Origin: Achromobacter sp. Bel
GTDB lineage: Bacteria; Pseudomonadota; Gammaproteobacteria; Burkholderiales; Burkholderiaceae_B
Direction of reading: 5' to 3'
Assembly (NCBI RefSeq): GCF_012928505.1
Contig: NZ_JABBJN010000020.1
Location: 1 to 64,000, forward strand
Length of the DNA stretch: 64,000 bases
Shown piece by piece: positions 55,924 to 64,000 of this stretch. The notes below the pieces were generated by a model. That model ran no database searches. It was not told the origin of the DNA and worked only from the letters and a program-made list of their open reading frames with translations. Position 1 is the stretch's first letter; every line of letters begins with the position of its first letter. The position numbers and the translations under genes were made by a program.

Positions 55924-56489
55924 GCCAGGCACTCCTTAAGCGCTTGCAGGCTGCGCTTGATCCAGGCTTTGACGGTGCCAAGCGGCGCCCCCAGGCGCTG
56001 GGCAATCTCGCTGTGGGACAACCCTTCCACATACGCATGCAATACGCAGTTGCGGCGCACGGGTTCCAATTGTTCCAGGCACGGGCCGATCTGGCCGGCG
56101 CTGGCGCGCCAGTCGAAGGCGTCGCGCGTGTCGTGCCAGGCTTCGATGGCGTCGCGGGCGTCCAGGGCGGCAGCCGTATCTTCATCGACGCCGGTCTCGC
56201 GCGCCGTGTCGCGCAGCGCGTTCAGCGCCAGGTTGCGGGTGATGCTGTAGACCCAGCCGCGCCCCGACCCGCGGGATGCGTCGAAGCTGCCCGCCTGGTT
56301 CCAGATCCTGACGAAAGCGTCATGCACGATGTCCTCGGCCCAAGCGCGGTCGCGCAGCAGTCGTTGGGCCACGCCCAGCAGGCGCGGGCCTTCTTGCCGG
56401 TAAAGGGCTTCCAGCGCGGGCCGGCGGCCGGCGGCGCACTCCTTGATGGCAGCTTCGTAATCGAAATCCGGGGTCAGGCGGTTCGGCAT
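55920..56489 (-). CDS. RNA polymerase ECF-type sigma factor (SigK-like)
   Basis: A 189-residue sigma-70 family protein. Region 2: LEALYRQEGPRLLGVAQRLL, AEDIVHDAFVRIWNQAGSFD, GSGRGWVYSITRNLALNALR. Region 4: GLSHSEIAQRLGAPLGTVKAWIKRSLQALKECL. ATG at 56489 gives family length; the frame extends to 56597 with an Arg-rich non-conserved part. It overlaps the anti-sigma gene by 4 bp. The DUF3455 gene upstream is a likely target. Confidence 0.92.
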   Translation of the reverse strand: MPNRLTPDFDYEAAIKECAAGRRPALEALYRQEGPRLLGVAQRLLRDRAWAEDIVHDAFVRIWNQAGSFDASRGSGRGWVYSITRNLALNALRDTARETGVDEDTAAALDARDAIEAWHDTRDAFDWRASAGQIGPCLEQLEPVRRNCVLHAYVEGLSHSEIAQRLGAPLGTVKAWIKRSLQALKECLA

Positions 56490-56619
56490 GCGAGAGCGAG
56501 AGCGGAAAGTGGGCGGCCGTGCGGACAAGGTACGCACGGTGGTCGGTTGCGCCATCTTACCGGACTCTCTTGACGCCGCCCGGGCCCGCCGTCGCATGCG
56601 GCCGGCCCGGGTGCGGCGT

Positions 56620-57183
56620 TTAGTTCGCCTTCCAGAAGATGTAGTTGGCCTGGTATTGCACCTGGGTCTTCTGACCCAGCGTGGCCGGCGTGCACGGCGT
56701 CTTCGGCGCCACGCCGCCCTTGAGCGCGACGCGCTGGATATACGTGACCCCCGTCAGGGCACCCGCACCCACGACGGGATTGGCCTTCACCAATTGATAG
56801 GGCAGGTTGCCGTCGCCCGATGGCGCAACCGCCACCTGCGTGCCGGTCAGCTTGGACCCGTCCATGGCTTCCCACGTCGCCGGCGGGCCGTAGTAGGTCC
56901 CCACTTGCTTGCCCTGGCGGTCGTTCAAGACCGCCTTGGGGCCGGCGAAGACCCATTCGGTCTGGCTTTTCATGTCGGCCTTGGCGCGGCATTCATAGGT
57001 GATTTCACCCACGCCTACGGTTTCCCAGGCCACCTTGTTGCCCGCGGGCACCTGGACACTGGCGGGCAGGTCGGTCTGCGAATAGGCCATGGACTTGGCG
57101 CTCATCGTGCCGCAAGCGGCAAGGAGCGACACGGCGAACAGGCCGGCAACGGTGGGAATGCGATTCGAACGTTGGGTCTTCAT
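56620..57183 (-). CDS. DUF3455 domain protein, putative lipoprotein
   Basis: A 187-residue protein. The signal VAGLFAVSLLAACG has a lipobox-like LAAC. The domain has VPAGNKVAWETVGVGEITYECRA, WVFAGPKAVLNDRQGKQVGTYYGPPATWEAMDGS, and NLPYQLVKA, all typical of DUF3455. It lies 130 bp upstream of the ECF sigma gene on the same strand, a setting often seen for targets of that regulator. Function unknown. Confidence 0.85.
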   Translation of the reverse strand: MKTQRSNRIPTVAGLFAVSLLAACGTMSAKSMAYSQTDLPASVQVPAGNKVAWETVGVGEITYECRAKADMKSQTEWVFAGPKAVLNDRQGKQVGTYYGPPATWEAMDGSKLTGTQVAVAPSGDGNLPYQLVKANPVVGAGALTGVTYIQRVALKGGVAPKTPCTPATLGQKTQVQYQANYIFWKAN

Positions 57184-57273
57184 GAGTGGTCTCCAGCGGC
57201 GTGAAAGTGCCTGTAGACGACGCGCACGATGCGCGCCGGTACAGGTACTACACGCGGGAGGCCACATTGGATG

Positions 57274-57306
57274 CAGGCCGGACGCAATTATTTTGCATCC
57301 GGCCTG
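57274..57306. terminator. Strong stem-loop between ycaC-like and DUF3455 genes
   Basis: A 14-bp stem: CAGGCCGGA and inner GCAA/TTGC pairs, 5-nt loop. It lies 17 bp after the YcaC stop. No T-run, but a likely 3'-end or stability hairpin. Confidence 0.55.
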
Positions 57307-57322
57307 AGGGGCAGGGGCGGGA

Positions 57323-57949
57323 TTACTTGGCCGACCGGTTGGCCGAGTACGAGGCCATCAGATTGCGGTAGTCGGGGATGTGGTTGGCGAACAGCGTGCC
57401 CAGGCCCTCGACGTCATTGCGCCAGTCGCGGTGCAGTTCGCATGCCACGCCGAACCACGACATCAGTTGCGCGCCGGCTTGCTCCATGCGGCTCCAGGCG
57501 GCGTTGCGGGTGACTTCGTTGAAGGTGCCCGAGGCATCCGTCACGACGAACACGTCGAAGCCTTCTTCCAGGGCCGACAAGGCGGGGAACGCGACGCACA
57601 CTTCGGTGACCACGCCGGCGATGATCAGCTGCTTCTTGCCGGTGGCCTTGACGGCCTTGACGAAGTCTTCGTTGTCCCATGCATTGATGTTGCCGGGGCG
57701 GGCGATATAGGGCGCTTTGGGGAATTTGTCCTTCAGTTCCTGGACCAGCGGGCCGTTGGGGCCATCTTCGAAGCTGGTGGTCAGGATCGTGGGCAGCTTG
57801 AAGTATTCAGCCAGGTCGGCCAGGGCCAGCACGTTGTTCTTGAACTGGTCGGGTTGGAAATCGCGCACCAGGGAAAGCAGGCCGGCCTGGTGGTCAACCA
57901 GCAGGACGGCGGCTTCGTTCTTGTCCAGCTTCACATAGGGTTTGGTCAT
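57323..57949 (-). CDS. ycaC: YcaC-type isochorismatase family hydrolase
   Basis: A 208-residue cysteine hydrolase very like E. coli YcaC: LDKNEAAVLLVDHQAGLLSLV with Asp19, PYIARPGNINAWDNE, GVVTEVCVAFPALSALE with Cys118, and FGVACELHRDWR. The substrate of YcaC is not established. A LysR gene precedes it on the same strand with 129 bp between. Confidence 0.93.
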   Translation of the reverse strand: MTKPYVKLDKNEAAVLLVDHQAGLLSLVRDFQPDQFKNNVLALADLAEYFKLPTILTTSFEDGPNGPLVQELKDKFPKAPYIARPGNINAWDNEDFVKAVKATGKKQLIIAGVVTEVCVAFPALSALEEGFDVFVVTDASGTFNEVTRNAAWSRMEQAGAQLMSWFGVACELHRDWRNDVEGLGTLFANHIPDYRNLMASYSANRSAK

Positions 57950-58078
57950 GGTTTGCTCCGTTATGTCGTCAGGTCGTGGTGCGCGGTGTTGGCGCGGGGT
58001 TGAACACGTGAGTGCATGAACAGAATTCTAAATACAAGCCAACAACCCCGGTAGATGGGATTTTCGCGTCTCAGCGTT

Positions 58079-59050
58079 CTATAAATCGGACGATGCGAGG
58101 CCGCTTTTCAGGAAAGGAATGCCGTGGCGTTGCTGGGTCTCGTATTCGCGCCGGGCACTTTCACGGTACTCCGCACTCATGAAATCCAGAAGTTCGCGCA
58201 CAGCCGGCAACAACCCTCGCCGCGAGGGAAACACGGCATGGACGGCGCCTGGCTCTGGATACCACGGTGCCCCGATCGGCACCAGCGTGCCTGCATCCAG
58301 TTCATCTCGGATCATCATCAGGGGCAGGGCCGCCACGCCCACGCCGCGCAGCGTGGCCTGCTTGAGCGCCAGCATGTCGTCCGTGACCAGGCGAGGGGTG
58401 AACGGCACGTTCTGCCGGGCGCCGTCGGGGCCATCCAGGCGCCACTGGCATTCGCGCTGCTCGGTGCCCAGCGCCAGCGTGGGCAGCTGGCTGATCTGGC
58501 TGACGTCGGCGCCGTCGGGCAGCGTGCGCGCCAGCGCCGGGCTGGCCGCGAGGCTCTGGCAACTGGTGCCCAGGTGCTTCATCACCAGGTCGCTGCTTTC
58601 AATGGGACCGAAGCGCACGCGCACCGCCAGGTCGAACCCCTCGCGCAGCACGTCGACCGGGCGGGAAAAGCTCTTGAGGTACACATGCACCTTGGGGCAC
58701 TTTTCCATGAAGCGCGCCACGACATCGCCCAGGAAGTAATAGATCAGCGCGGGCGGCGCGCTCATGCGGATCGTGCCTTGCGGTTCGGCGTGGGTGCGGT
58801 CGATGACGTCCTGCGCGGCTTCGGCGCCGGCCAGCATCGACAGGCATTGGTCGAAGTACTCCTGGCCCAGTTCGGTCACGGCGAAGGTGCGGGTGGACCG
58901 CTGGATCAGGCGCACGCCCAGGCGGTCTTCAAGCAGGGCGATGCGGCGGCTGAGCCGGGACTTGGGAATGTCCAGGGTGCGCCCGGCCGGCGCGAAGCCG
59001 CCGTTCTTGACGACCTGGACAAAGTAATAGAGATCATTCAAGTCGTGCAT
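58079..59050 (-). CDS. LysR family transcriptional regulator
   Basis: A 323-residue LysR protein. HTH: LNDLYYFVQVVKNGGFAPAGRTLDIPKSRLSRRIA, the group where LysR regulators are placed upstream of YcaC/pirin-type genes. Sensor domain from about residue 90 (GTIRMSAPPALIYYFL). ATG at 59050 is preceded by GCGGAAAG. It may regulate the YcaC gene downstream. Confidence 0.92.
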   Translation of the reverse strand: MHDLNDLYYFVQVVKNGGFAPAGRTLDIPKSRLSRRIALLEDRLGVRLIQRSTRTFAVTELGQEYFDQCLSMLAGAEAAQDVIDRTHAEPQGTIRMSAPPALIYYFLGDVVARFMEKCPKVHVYLKSFSRPVDVLREGFDLAVRVRFGPIESSDLVMKHLGTSCQSLAASPALARTLPDGADVSQISQLPTLALGTEQRECQWRLDGPDGARQNVPFTPRLVTDDMLALKQATLRGVGVAALPLMMIRDELDAGTLVPIGAPWYPEPGAVHAVFPSRRGLLPAVRELLDFMSAEYRESARREYETQQRHGIPFLKSGLASSDL

Positions 59051-59157
59051 GGACTTTCCGCTGTTCTGATAATGGGACGTAGCGGGGAGCATATAACGCT
59101 CGCCACGTCCCCAGGCGGAAAGCCTGCGGGCAAGTTCCTTTGCCGACCCTGGCGGGA

Positions 59158-60123
59158 TCAGGCCGGCGCGCCGGCCGACTCCTCTTTCCAGCGCTGCTTG
59201 TCGCGTAGCGGCGGCGTGCCGAACAGGCGGCTGTATTCGCGGCTGAATTGCGACGAACTTTCATACCCGACGGCGTGCGCGGCCAACGCGACGCCAGCGT
59301 CGTCGCTCAGCATCAGGCGGCGTGCTTCCTGCAGCCGCAGGTGCTTTTGGTATTGCAGCGGGCTCATCGCGGTGGCCTGTTTGAAATGATGATGCAGCGA
59401 CGACACGCTCATGTGCACGTCGCGGGCGATCTCCTCCACGCGCAGCGGCTGGGCGTAGTTGTCCCGCAGGATGCGGATGGCCTTGGCCACGCGGTTGAGC
59501 TGGCTGTCCTGCAGCACCGTCTGGCGCAGCACTACGCCCTGGCCGTTCATCAGCAGACGGTAGAGCAGTTCGCGCTTGACCATGGGCGCCAGGATGGGGA
59601 TGTCGCGCGGGGTGTCCAGCAGCCTCAGCAGCCGCAGCACGACGTCCAGCAGGGACCCGCCCAACGGATTGACGCACAGCGCGCGCGACGCTTCGGCCGG
59701 CAACAGGGGCGGCAGGTGCTCGTCGCTGATCAGTTCCGCGATCTCTTCCGGGTTCAAGTCCAGCCGCAGGCCCAGATAGGGCAACGTCGGACTGGCGACC
59801 GATACCTTGGCCACCACCGGCAGGTCCACGGACGAGATCAAGTAGTGGAAGGGATCGTATTCATAGGATTCGTCGCCGATCAGCACGCGCTTGGACCCTT
59901 GGGCAATGACCGCCAGCGCGGCTTTTTGCAAGCCGGGTTTGGCGCCGGTGGGCTGCGACAAGCGGTGCAGGTACAGGCCCTCGATGGGCGTATCCAGCGA
60001 CCCCTCCAAGTCCCCCGTCATCCGGTCCAGCGTGCAAAGCAGTTCGCGTCGCGCTGGCTCGTAGGCGATGTCCAGGGGGGCGGCGCTGGCGAAATCTCCG
60101 GGTCGAACGGTAGTAATAGGCAT
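59158..60123 (-). CDS. AraC family transcriptional regulator
   Basis: A 321-residue protein. N-terminal AraC_N ligand domain (ALAVIAQGSKRVLIGDESYEYDPFHYLIS) and C-terminal double HTH: PLRVEEIARDVHMSVSSLHHHFK, QYQKHLRLQEARRLML, VALAAHAVGYESSSQFSREYSRLFG. AGGAG precedes the ATG. Divergent from the aldo/keto reductase, which it probably controls. Confidence 0.93.
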   Translation of the reverse strand: MPITTVRPGDFASAAPLDIAYEPARRELLCTLDRMTGDLEGSLDTPIEGLYLHRLSQPTGAKPGLQKAALAVIAQGSKRVLIGDESYEYDPFHYLISSVDLPVVAKVSVASPTLPYLGLRLDLNPEEIAELISDEHLPPLLPAEASRALCVNPLGGSLLDVVLRLLRLLDTPRDIPILAPMVKRELLYRLLMNGQGVVLRQTVLQDSQLNRVAKAIRILRDNYAQPLRVEEIARDVHMSVSSLHHHFKQATAMSPLQYQKHLRLQEARRLMLSDDAGVALAAHAVGYESSSQFSREYSRLFGTPPLRDKQRWKEESAGAPA

Positions 60124-60438
60124 GGAGGCTCCTGAAGGCGTACCGCCCGCGCGGGCGACCGGCGGGGCAAAGGATTAAGCGGGCTCCAGTGTATGCCCAG
60201 CAACGGCGGGCTGGACAGTCGTGATTTCGGGGTGTGTAGAAATGGGCAAAAAGTTTGGAGGATCGGGCGCATGCCTGATCCTCTGCCGCTACTGCCAGAG
60301 AATCAGGCAAAAAAGGGGCAGGATCAAGCAGCGCGCGGGCCGCCTTCCGGACGCATACTGTCTGCACCCCGGCAAGCCAGCGTCCGGCGCCCCATTCCGG
60401 GGCGCGCAGGCCCGGCTGCCGCCAGAAGGAGTGCAATC
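60124..60438. other. Divergent intergenic region between AraC and aldo/keto reductase genes
   Basis: 315 bp with both promoters and any AraC operators. I see no convincing -10/-35 pair or repeat. The reductase ribosome site AAGGAG is at about 60427. Confidence 0.6.
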
Positions 60439-61485
60439 ATGCGGTACAAGAAATTCGGCAGCACCGGCCTGTTCGTCTCGGAACTCTGCCTGGGCACCAT
60501 GACTTTCGGCGGTGAAGGCGAACTGTGGAGCAAGATCGGCGACCTGCAGCAAGAGGACGCGAACCGGCTGGTGGGCCGGGCATTGGATGCGGGCGTCAAT
60601 TTCATCGACACGGCGGACGTGTATTCCGAAGGCCGGTCGGAAATGATCACCGGGCAGGCGTTGCGTGACCTGAAGGTGGCGCGCGATGACGTGGTCATCG
60701 CCACCAAGGTCTTCGGCCAGACGGGCGCCGGCGTGAACGCGCGGGGCAATTCGCGTTTCCACATCATGGACAGCGTCAAGAAAAGCCTGTCGCGCCTGCA
60801 ACTGGACCATATCGACCTGTACCAGATCCATGGGTTCGACCCGGCCACGCCGGTCGAGGAAACCGTGCGCGCCCTGGACACCCTGGTGCAGCACGGCCAC
60901 GTGCGCTACGTGGGCGTTTCCAACTGGGCCGCCTGGCAGATCATGAAGGCGTTGGGCATCGCCGAACGCCTGGGGCTGGCGCGGTTTGAATCGCTGCAGG
61001 CCTATTACACGATCGCGGGTCGCGACCTGGAACGCGAATTGGTCCCCATGCTGCAAAGCGAAGGGGTGGGCCTGATGGTGTGGAGCCCGCTGGCTGGCGG
61101 CCTGCTCAGCGGCAAGTACGGCCGCGACGGGTCGGCCGAAGCCGGCAGCCGCCGGGCCGCGTTCGACTTTCCGCCGGTCGACCGCGACCGCGCCTATGAC
61201 AGCATCGACGTCCTGAAAACGGTGGCCGATGCGCGCGGCGTGTCGGTCGCGCAGGTGGCCCTGGCCTGGTTGCTGCACCAGCAGGTGGTGACCAGCGTCA
61301 TCATCGGCGCCAAGCGTGTCGATCAGTTGGACGACAACCTGGCAGCCACCGGCATCCAGCTGACGCAGGACGAACTGGCCGCGCTGGACAAGGTCAGTGC
61401 GCTGCCGCCCGAATATCCCGGCTGGATGCATGTGCGCCAAGGCGAATTCCGGCGCAAGCAACTGGCCGAATCGGGCGCGGCGTAA
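60439..61485 (+). CDS. Aldo/keto reductase
   Basis: A 348-residue AKR TIM-barrel enzyme. Asp and Tyr in FIDTADVYSEGRSE, Lys in VVIATKVFG and His in HIDLYQIHGFDP form the catalytic tetrad, with the NADPH-binding SVIIGAKRVDQLDDNL near the C-terminus. It is YajO/Gcy1-like; substrate unknown. ATG 60439 has AAGGAG at 9 nt. The frame is open back to 60193 but the fold starts here. Confidence 0.93.
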   Translation: MRYKKFGSTGLFVSELCLGTMTFGGEGELWSKIGDLQQEDANRLVGRALDAGVNFIDTADVYSEGRSEMITGQALRDLKVARDDVVIATKVFGQTGAGVNARGNSRFHIMDSVKKSLSRLQLDHIDLYQIHGFDPATPVEETVRALDTLVQHGHVRYVGVSNWAAWQIMKALGIAERLGLARFESLQAYYTIAGRDLERELVPMLQSEGVGLMVWSPLAGGLLSGKYGRDGSAEAGSRRAAFDFPPVDRDRAYDSIDVLKTVADARGVSVAQVALAWLLHQQVVTSVIIGAKRVDQLDDNLAATGIQLTQDELAALDKVSALPPEYPGWMHVRQGEFRRKQLAESGAA

Positions 61486-61685
61486 GCGCGGCGGCGTTCA
61501 GGACTGGACGGGGGACCAGGCAGTCCAGATCGGGGGGCGATGCTGGCGATGGCCGCGCGTAATTGCGCCCTGAGCAGCATTCGTGGGGAAAGCCAAGGGC
61601 AACCTCGGTGCGGCATCTGCGGCCGGCAATCTTATCGCGCAAGGCGCTAGTAGAATCGGTGCAGCGGCAACTCCGAAGATTTCCC

Positions 61686-62915
61686 ATGAGCGACTCCTTT
61701 TCCCCCGATGAATCACGCGCGCTGCGCGAGCATGGCATTGCGCTGTTCGCGGATCGCGTCCTGATCGCCGTACAGCCGCCCTTAGCCGAGACGCGCATCG
61801 CTGAAATCGAATCGGCCTGCGCTGGCCCCTTGCCGAACGCCTTGCGCGACTTGTGGCGCCTGACCGCAGGCGGTGAACTCGCCTACGATCTGCGCGCAAC
61901 AATGGACGGCAATGCAGAGGCGCTGAGCTGGGCCGAATTGTTCTATGACGGCAGCGACCACTACCGCGATCTGCAAGGGTGGATCGAACACGAGCAAGCG
62001 TGCGCCGAAGAGGCGGCCGAAGAAGACGGCGAAACCTGGAACGGCACGCTGCGCTATCTGCCCATCGGCGGTTTCGAGTATTGCGACCGCATCTATGTCA
62101 CCGTCGAACCGGACCCGCGCGCAGGCAGCATCGTGGCGTGGAAGAAAGGCTTGCCGGGCTGGACCCATGCCTTGCAGCAGGACGGCATCGCGACCATTGC
62201 GCCGGATCTGCACGCGGCATTCGCCGCGCTATGCCTGGAGACGGACCCGGACCAAGACGAGGACAGCCCCGGCGTGCGCGTACTGGAGTATCTGGACGAG
62301 CGCGTGTCGGACCACGGGATGCCGCAGGCCCTGGCGGATAAAGTGACCGCGTTCTACCTGCGTGCGCGGGTGGACTGGCGCGGTCCGTTGGCGGCCGGCA
62401 CGTTGCTTGCGTCACCGTACCTGGCCGGCCTGGCCTTGCAACATGCGCTGGCCCACGATGACGCCGCGCTGGTGCAGCAATTGGCCGGGCAGGGCATGTC
62501 TTTTGATCTGCCGCTGCGCGGCAGCGCCAAACCGGTCGAAGTCGCGTTGATGCAGCACGCCTATGCGGCGACCGACGCCCTGCTGCGCGCCGGCGCTCCC
62601 GTCAGCCCCACGGCGATCCATCGCCTGGACGGCAAACCGTCTCCCGAATTGGTTCAGGGCCTGCTCGCCCATGGCGCCGTCGCCGACGCCTTGGGCGTGG
62701 CGCGCTGCGTGGCCTGCGGGTCGCCGGAGGCCGCGCGCCTGGTCGCCCAAGCCTGCGCAGCAGGCATTGAAACCGCTTACGCCGACGTGCGGGATTCCAT
62801 GGCCAATAGCTACCAGGAAGACCTGCGTCGCGTGCGCGCGGGCAAACTCGGCCATTATCTGGGGGCCGAGGGCCTGGCCGAGCGCGTCGCCAACCTGCGG
62901 GCGTTCTCGCTGTGA
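61686..62915 (+). CDS. SMI1/KNR4 (SUKH)-like protein with ankyrin-like C-terminal half
   Basis: A 409-residue soluble, acidic protein. Residues 35-175 resemble SMI1/KNR4 domains (IAEIESACAGPLPNALRDLW, YLPIGGFEYCDRIYV). The C-terminal part has repeats of the LL-AGA kind (ALAHDDAALVQQLAGQGMSF, AYAATDALLRAGAPV, ELVQGLLAHGAVADALG), ankyrin-like. Such proteins often act as immunity partners of toxins, but no toxin gene is adjacent. Assigned with moderate confidence. 61486-61685 shows no gene. Confidence 0.68.
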   Translation: MSDSFSPDESRALREHGIALFADRVLIAVQPPLAETRIAEIESACAGPLPNALRDLWRLTAGGELAYDLRATMDGNAEALSWAELFYDGSDHYRDLQGWIEHEQACAEEAAEEDGETWNGTLRYLPIGGFEYCDRIYVTVEPDPRAGSIVAWKKGLPGWTHALQQDGIATIAPDLHAAFAALCLETDPDQDEDSPGVRVLEYLDERVSDHGMPQALADKVTAFYLRARVDWRGPLAAGTLLASPYLAGLALQHALAHDDAALVQQLAGQGMSFDLPLRGSAKPVEVALMQHAYAATDALLRAGAPVSPTAIHRLDGKPSPELVQGLLAHGAVADALGVARCVACGSPEAARLVAQACAAGIETAYADVRDSMANSYQEDLRRVRAGKLGHYLGAEGLAERVANLRAFSL

Positions 62916-62946
62916 CGTTCAACGATCCTGTTATGAAGGAACAAGG

Positions 62947-63705
62947 GTGGCCATTCCGTATTTGCGGCGGCTGACGGCTGTCAGCCGCAGCCCGCAAGCC
63001 AACCGGCATCTTGCCTACTTCCTGACCTTCACCGCCGGGGCGGTCAATGCCGGCGGCTTCCTGGCCGTTCAGCAATACACCTCGCACATGTCGGGCATCG
63101 TCTCGATGATGGCCGATCACATGGCGTTGGGCGGCATGATCGTGGTGCTACAAGGCCTGGCCGCCTTGCTCTCCTTTCTGGCCGGCGCGGCCAGCTCCGC
63201 GTTCCTGATCAATTTCGGCCGGCGTTCCCACCTGGCCAGCGAATACGCCTTGCCGCTATTGCTCGAAGCCGCGCTGCTGCTGGGCTTCGGCTTGCTGGGC
63301 GCCAACCTCGAGACCTTGCGCTGGTTCTACGTGCCGGGCACGGTCATGCTGCTGTGCTACATCATGGGCCTGCAAAACGCGATGATCACCAAGGTGTCTC
63401 GGTCCGAGATCCGCACGACGCACGTAACGGGCATGGTGACCGACATCGGCATCGAACTGGGCAAGCTGTTTTACTGGAACGTAGCCAAGGGCGATGCCCA
63501 GACCATGCCGCCCGTGCGGGCAGACCGTACGAAGCTGACCGTGCTGAGCCTGATGGTGACGCTGTTCTTCGTGGGTGGCGTGACGGGCGCCTATTCGTTC
63601 TTCCACTTCGGCTTCGGGTCGACCTGGCCGTTGGCGCTGCTACTGACGCTGCTGGCGGTGGTGCCGATCGCAGACGACATTCGCAATTTCATCCACCGCG
63701 CTTAG
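62947..63705 (+). CDS. DUF1275 (YoaK) family membrane protein
   Basis: A 252-residue protein with about six TM helices: HLAYFLTFTAGAVNAGGFLA, MSGIVSMMADHMALGG, TVMLLCYIMGLQNAMITKVS, RTTHVTGMVTDIGIELG. These are YoaK/DUF1275 signatures; transport role unproven. Start GTG at 62947, preceded by AAGGAACAAG; the frame runs far upstream inside the preceding gene. Confidence 0.9.
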   Translation: MAIPYLRRLTAVSRSPQANRHLAYFLTFTAGAVNAGGFLAVQQYTSHMSGIVSMMADHMALGGMIVVLQGLAALLSFLAGAASSAFLINFGRRSHLASEYALPLLLEAALLLGFGLLGANLETLRWFYVPGTVMLLCYIMGLQNAMITKVSRSEIRTTHVTGMVTDIGIELGKLFYWNVAKGDAQTMPPVRADRTKLTVLSLMVTLFFVGGVTGAYSFFHFGFGSTWPLALLLTLLAVVPIADDIRNFIHRA

Positions 63706-63713
63706 CCACAGCG

Positions 63714-64000
63714 CTATCGCTTCGCTTTGCTCGCGGTCGAGTAGGACAGGAAGACTTGCAGCGCTGCCAGCGTTTCGTAATGCAGACGCTTCAGCCTGGC
63801 GTCCTTGACGGGGTCGATCACGGCATACCCCTTCGCGTCCACCGGATAGGCCTCGCCCAGCAAGCGGGCGATATCGATCTGGTAGTAGCTGGCATCGCCG
63901 TACGGCCGTTTGCCGTCGATGTACGGCATCGGCCAGAAGCGTTCACCTTCGCGCAGCACGGCCTGCAGCGACTTTGCATCCACTTCGCGCCAGACCGCGG
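63714..64000 (-). CDS. Hypothetical protein, partial (5' end outside window)
   Basis: The last ~94 residues of a protein read from the right edge (RFWPMPYIDGKRPYGDASY, DIARLLGEAYPVDAKGYA, RLHYETLAALQVFLSY). The frame has no stop up to 64000, and the GTG at 63983 is not necessarily the start. Soluble, no family recognised. Its stop is 8 bp from the end of the convergent DUF1275 gene. Confidence 0.6.
   Translation of the reverse strand, partial: AVWREVDAKSLQAVLREGERFWPMPYIDGKRPYGDASYYQIDIARLLGEAYPVDAKGYAVIDPVKDARLKRLHYETLAALQVFLSYSTASKAKR

Overview
The window is a GC-rich (roughly 65%) bacterial chromosome segment with tightly packed genes. Protein families and gene order (dnaX-ybaB-recR, tal-carAB, greA/yhbY/rlmE-ftsH-folP-glmM, ppx/ppk1-pstSCAB, a Bug/TctC solute-binding protein) point to a betaproteobacterium of the order Burkholderiales, most likely Alcaligenaceae (Achromobacter/Bordetella-like). 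The genus is inferred from protein character and synteny; no database search was run.

Layout. 1-1.7 kb: end of dnaX, then ybaB and recR. 1.75-5.7 kb: a CaiB/BaiF CoA-transferase followed by a complete NMT1/taurine-type ABC importer. 5.7-6.75 kb: a receiver protein and a kinase-like phosphotransfer protein on the minus strand. 7-13.3 kb: a carboxymuconolactone-decarboxylase-family protein, transaldolase and carAB. 13.3-24 kb: SDR, histidine phosphatase, a four-gene Fbp-type ABC importer/LysR unit, an FlxA-like protein, a uracil permease and a chemotaxis receptor. 24-30.4 kb: greA, yhbY, rlmE, ftsH, folP and glmM. 30.6-31.5 kb: an OlsB-like acyltransferase with a possible small cationic protein. 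31.6-39.6 kb: a phosphate block (ppx, ppk1, pstSCAB) with Pho boxes before ppk1 and pstS and stem-loops inside the pst operon.

The accessory highlight is at 39.85-42.43 kb. A tRNA-Pro(UGG) gene carries a small integrated element bounded by a 36-bp direct repeat (35/36 identical) of the tRNA 3' end. The element is about 2.5 kb, looks lower in GC, carries an AlpA-type regulator and one large protein of unknown function, and has no integrase. It is the best candidate here for an undescribed system.

42.5-64 kb: a GT9-type glycosyltransferase, a Bug-family binding protein, lipoproteins, a YggS-type PLP protein, a 754-residue Orn/Lys/Arg decarboxylase next to a MocR/PtsJ-like regulator with matching palindromes, an exported-type DNA/RNA endonuclease, a LysE/ArgO exporter, a possibly frameshifted small gene, a YdcH-like protein, a sterol-desaturase-like enzyme, an ECF sigma/anti-sigma pair with a DUF3455 lipoprotein, a YcaC hydrolase with a LysR regulator, an AraC/aldo-keto reductase divergent pair, an SMI1/KNR4-like protein with repeat-like C-terminal half, a DUF1275 membrane protein, and a partial gene at the right edge.
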